Of a stretch of DNA of 16,741 nt, positions 15,363 through 16,741 are shown piece by piece. The notes under the pieces were generated by a model that was not told where the DNA came from, made no database searches, and was given only the letters and a program-made list of their open reading frames with translations. Position 1 is the stretch's first letter, and every line of letters starts with the position of its first letter. Source of the DNA: CAXYVX01 sp964292495 (GTDB taxonomy: Bacteria > Patescibacteriota > Saccharimonadia > Saccharimonadales > Saccharimonadaceae); the NCBI GenBank assembly GCA_964292495.1, contig CAXYVX010000020.1, positions 1 to 16,741 on the forward strand. Reading direction: 5' to 3'. Made by a program: the position numbers and the translations under genes.

Positions 15363-15379
15363 ATTTTTGCGAAATAATT

Positions 15380-15409
15380 AAATCCTCGTTATGAATACGA
15401 GGATTTTTT
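15380..15409 (+). terminator. Intrinsic terminator of phosphoglycerate mutase gene
   Basis: AAATCCTCGT (15380-15389) pairs with ACGAGGATTT (15397-15406) around a seven-base loop and is followed by a T-run. Confidence 0.85.
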
Positions 15410-15499
15410 ATAAAATAATTTCACGTTAAATCAAGTGATTAAATTCGCGAAAATAACACCTTAAAATTTGACATTTAAGTAAATTGTGCAGGAAAACAC

Positions 15500-15528
15500 T
15501 TGACAAAAAATAGTTAGTGTGATAATAT
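15500..15528 (+). promoter_or_regulatory. Strong promoter of the short transcription unit
   Basis: A perfect TTGACA (15500-15505), 17 bases, then TAATAT (15523-15528). An overlapping extended box TGTGATAAT is the alternative. A second TTGACA at 15468 has no matching -10. This is one of the best -35 hexamers in the window, yet no ordinary gene follows. Confidence 0.6.
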
Positions 15529-15632
15529 TTAGACAGTTCATTACGAAACAAAAACAAATAAAAACGAAATGAACCTCACAAAATTCGCGAAATCTAAAAT
15601 CGCGAGCAAAAATAAAAAGAAAGGAGCGATAA

Positions 15633-15689
15633 ATGAAAATCGCTGTCAAAAATCAGAAAAGCGTTGCGAAAATCCGTGTGAACCGCTAA
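15633..15689 (+). CDS. 18-residue micro-ORF with strong ribosome-binding site
   Basis: Starting MKIAVKNQKS and ending KIRVNR, this 18-codon ORF follows AAAGGAG (seven to eight bases to the ATG). It lies in a compact unit with its own promoter (15500) and terminator (15707), about 210 bases of RNA. The peptide is basic and has no membrane segment. It could be a leader peptide without a downstream gene, a small basic protein, or an incidental ORF in a regulatory RNA. The leader of about 100 bases is A-rich and contains a TTCGCGAA (15584-15591). An overlapping longer frame from ATG 15569 has no Shine-Dalgarno and runs past the terminator, so I prefer the short one. I do not recognise a family. 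Confidence 0.4.
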   Translation: MKIAVKNQKSVAKIRVNR

Positions 15690-15706
15690 ACGCTAAGCCA
15701 TTGCAA

Positions 15707-15746
15707 AAAACTTCCGCCGATAAGAGACGAGCGGAAGTTTTGTTTT
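15707..15746. terminator. Bidirectional terminator between micro-ORF unit and pilin gene
   Basis: AAAACTTCCGC (15707-15717) pairs with GCGGAAGTTTT (15731-15741) around a 13-base loop, with T-runs on both strands. It ends the short plus-strand unit and the minus-strand pilin gene. Confidence 0.8.
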
Positions 15747-15760
15747 GCAGTAAGGTCTTA

Positions 15761-16324
15761 CTATAATGATTGGCAATAAACCTGAGTTTTGTTTGCTACG
15801 CGAACTGTTACTGCAGCATTAACACTGCTTAGATTCGTATTATCCCCACAGCTAGAGCCTATAAAAATATTTATATCCTCGTTTACACCAGGATTAAGTG
15901 CGTTTCCTCCCATGGAAGGGGAGATATACACACCTCCTATTTCTGATCCTGATTTTCCTACATATGACCCCAGTGGTGTTATGTTAATATCTGTCCATTG
16001 TCCGCTCACCATCAGCCCGCTCAAATCCCCTCCATTATCTATCTTATAACTTTGTAAAGCTGCTACAACTCTCCCTACATCTTCACGTCTAGCCATATCC
16101 TTCTGACTATTCTGTAACGCAGGAAGTGCTAAGAACACAACCAAAAAGATTAAACCAGCTATAGCAAGTACAAGTGCTACTTCTATAATAGTAAATCCAG
16201 AACTAAGTTTAGAACCAGTTCTTAAACTAAACCCAGAACCATAACTAAAATATAGTTTCTTATCTGTCAAACTCGGGAGGGAGGGGGGAACTGTTTGATG
16301 TTGTTTATTGATATTATTACTCAT
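15761..16324 (-). CDS. Type IV prepilin-like protein with long leader
   Basis: A 187-residue type IV pilin precursor. The class III signal SSG43-F44TIIE48 has the cleavage site after G43 and the conserved Glu at mature position 5. It is followed by a hydrophobic helix (about 44-72) that forms the pilus core. The mature protein would be 144 residues, with two cysteines near the end (C159, C184) placed to close a C-terminal disulfide loop. The leader of 43 residues is unusually long, with Pro/Ser-rich and Gly/Ser-rich parts. AGGAGGG 11 bases before the ATG supports the start at 16324. A C6 run within 14 bases of C-rich sequence lies in the leader (16275-16288, minus). No TTCGCGAA occurs in the gene. 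No pilus assembly genes are adjacent, so it is an isolated pilin; major pilin versus minor pseudopilin cannot be decided. Confidence 0.88.
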   Translation of the reverse strand: MSNNINKQHQTVPPSLPSLTDKKLYFSYGSGFSLRTGSKLSSGFTIIEVALVLAIAGLIFLVVFLALPALQNSQKDMARREDVGRVVAALQSYKIDNGGDLSGLMVSGQWTDINITPLGSYVGKSGSEIGGVYISPSMGGNALNPGVNEDINIFIGSSCGDNTNLSSVNAAVTVRVANKTQVYCQSL

Positions 16325-16409
16325 AACTATGATTTCCCTCCTAGATGATTATTTAGCTTAACTTGTAATATTTACCAGCTTAGCATAAGTGGGATGGGAG
16401 AGCAAATAT

Positions 16410-16429
16410 TTCGCGAAAAATGCTATAAT
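16410..16429 (+). promoter_or_regulatory. Superoxide dismutase promoter, octamer plus extended -10
   Basis: TGCTATAAT (16421-16429) is an extended -10 element. TTCGCGAA (16410-16417) lies six bases before TATAAT. The leader would be about 27 bases and ends in AAAGGAG (16449-16455). Confidence 0.6.
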
Positions 16430-16462
16430 CGTAAGTACAAAGTTAACGAAAGGAGACTAACT

Positions 16463-16741
16463 ACGAAAGAATATAAATTGCCTGATCTGCCGTATGATTA
16501 TTCGGCGCTTGAGCCGTATTTTGACGAGGAGACGATGCGCCTGCATCACGATAAACATCACGCCACTTATGTCGCGAATCTAAATGCGGCGGTCGCGAAA
16601 TATCCGGATTTTTTCGCGAATTTTACGGCAGATGATGCGAGTGATGTTTTGATCGATCTCGATGCTGTGCCAGATGAAATTCGCGAAACCGTGCGAAATA
16701 ACGGTGGTGGTCATGCAAATCATTCATTTTTCTGGGAGATT
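16463..16741 (+). CDS. Fe/Mn superoxide dismutase (3'-truncated by window edge), apparent ACG start
   Basis: 93 codons of a Fe/Mn superoxide dismutase, which disproportionates superoxide. It has the family N-terminus EYKLPDLPYDYSALEP and the LHHDKHHATYVANLN segment holding the first metal-binding histidine. GGGHANHSFFWEI supplies the second His region at the window edge. The remaining half, including the DxWEHAYY metal site, is outside. By alignment the start should be the codon before KEYKLP, which is ACG (16463-16465), eight bases after AAAGGAG. No ATG, GTG or TTG lies in frame between the promoter and that codon. The first in-frame alternative is TTG at 16478, which is 22 bases from the Shine-Dalgarno and would remove conserved residues. 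It may be a genuine non-canonical start or a sequence error. Fe versus Mn preference cannot be told. Confidence 0.9.

Larger units (their letters stand above)
3..16686. repeat. Dispersed palindromic octamer TTCGCGAA, about 55 copies
   Basis: The self-complementary octamer occurs about 55 times by eye count, from 3-10 to 16679-16686. About 45 copies are in genes (dense in uvrA, uvrC and the ABC gene) and about ten between genes: 2780, 4306, 5069, 9269, 9929, 11743, 13118, 13127, 15444, 15584 and 16410. In genes it is read in all three frames, as Phe-Ala-Lys/Asn, x-Arg-Glu and Ser-Arg-Lys/Asn. It is absent from eno, the bL25 gene, dedA, the pilin gene, secG and the holin-like gene. Spacing is irregular, so it is not an array. 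It contains TCGCGA, the NruI recognition sequence. Confidence 0.95.

Noticed and set aside
15569..15766. A 65-codon open frame overlapping the 18-residue micro-ORF
   Set aside because: It has no Shine-Dalgarno and runs through and past the terminator hairpin at 15707-15741, so a complete message for it is unlikely.
16207..16229. Imperfect inverted repeat in the pilin leader coding region (AGTTTAGAAC / GTTCTTAAACT)
   Set aside because: The loop is only two bases and one arm has a bulge. It encodes Gly/Ser/Leu repeats, and I see no sign of an invertible segment.
16275..16288. G-quadruplex on the plus strand in the pilin leader
   Set aside because: There are only three G-runs of three or more (GGG, GGG, GGGGGG), and the G6 run cannot be split into two triplets with a loop, so a stable four-tract motif is not supported.
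3..16686. TTCGCGAA copies as a CRISPR array or tandem repeat
   Set aside because: Spacing is irregular, copies are mostly inside conserved coding sequence, and the unit is only eight bases.

Overview
The window looks like chromosome of a small-genome bacterium, most plausibly Patescibacteria/CPR and within it a Saccharibacteria (TM7)-like lineage. This placement is an inference. It rests on short, compact versions of core proteins (a 487-residue UvrC with no cysteine), fermentative lower glycolysis ending in lactate, a type IV pilin, several promoters set almost directly on start codons, and moderate GC with the standard code. No rRNA or marker gene is present to prove it. The most striking property is genome-wide in character: the palindrome TTCGCGAA occurs about 55 times by eye in 16.7 kb, in all three reading frames and in intergenic DNA.

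Layout. 1-2637: 3' nine-tenths of uvrA. 2638-3057: a non-coding or micro-gene stretch holding a promoter, two abutting hairpins, a 50-codon basic micro-ORF split by an in-frame TAA, and a terminator. 3058-3945: an AT-rich orphan gene with an HxxEH motif resembling M16 metallopeptidases. It abuts, tail to tail, an ASCH-domain gene (3946-4281, minus). 4344-5054: DedA-family membrane protein. 5134-5790: ribosomal protein bL25/CTC. 5842-7305 (minus): uvrC. 7452-9266: ABC exporter half-transporter. 9298-11727: a run of three genes, a YvlD/holin-like membrane protein, secG and a membrane-anchored family-5 solute-binding protein. 11818-14194: divergent eno (minus) and ldh (plus). 14261-14602 (minus): unknown small protein. 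14703-15362: phosphoglycerate mutase. 15363-15760: a short transcription unit with an 18-residue ORF. 15761-16324 (minus): type IV prepilin. 16463-end: Fe/Mn superoxide dismutase, apparently using an ACG start codon.

How the genes fit together. uvrA and uvrC belong to nucleotide excision repair. gpm and eno convert 3-phosphoglycerate to phosphoenolpyruvate and ldh re-oxidises NADH, so most of the lower fermentative pathway lies in 3.5 kb. SecG, the solute-binding protein, the ABC exporter, DedA and the pilin are envelope functions fitting a host-associated scavenging cell. Convergent genes are repeatedly separated by one shared bidirectional terminator. Two translation-initiation classes are visible: genes with a Shine-Dalgarno site and a leader of 20 or more bases, and genes whose -10 box ends 7-10 bases before the start codon with no Shine-Dalgarno site, which look leaderless.
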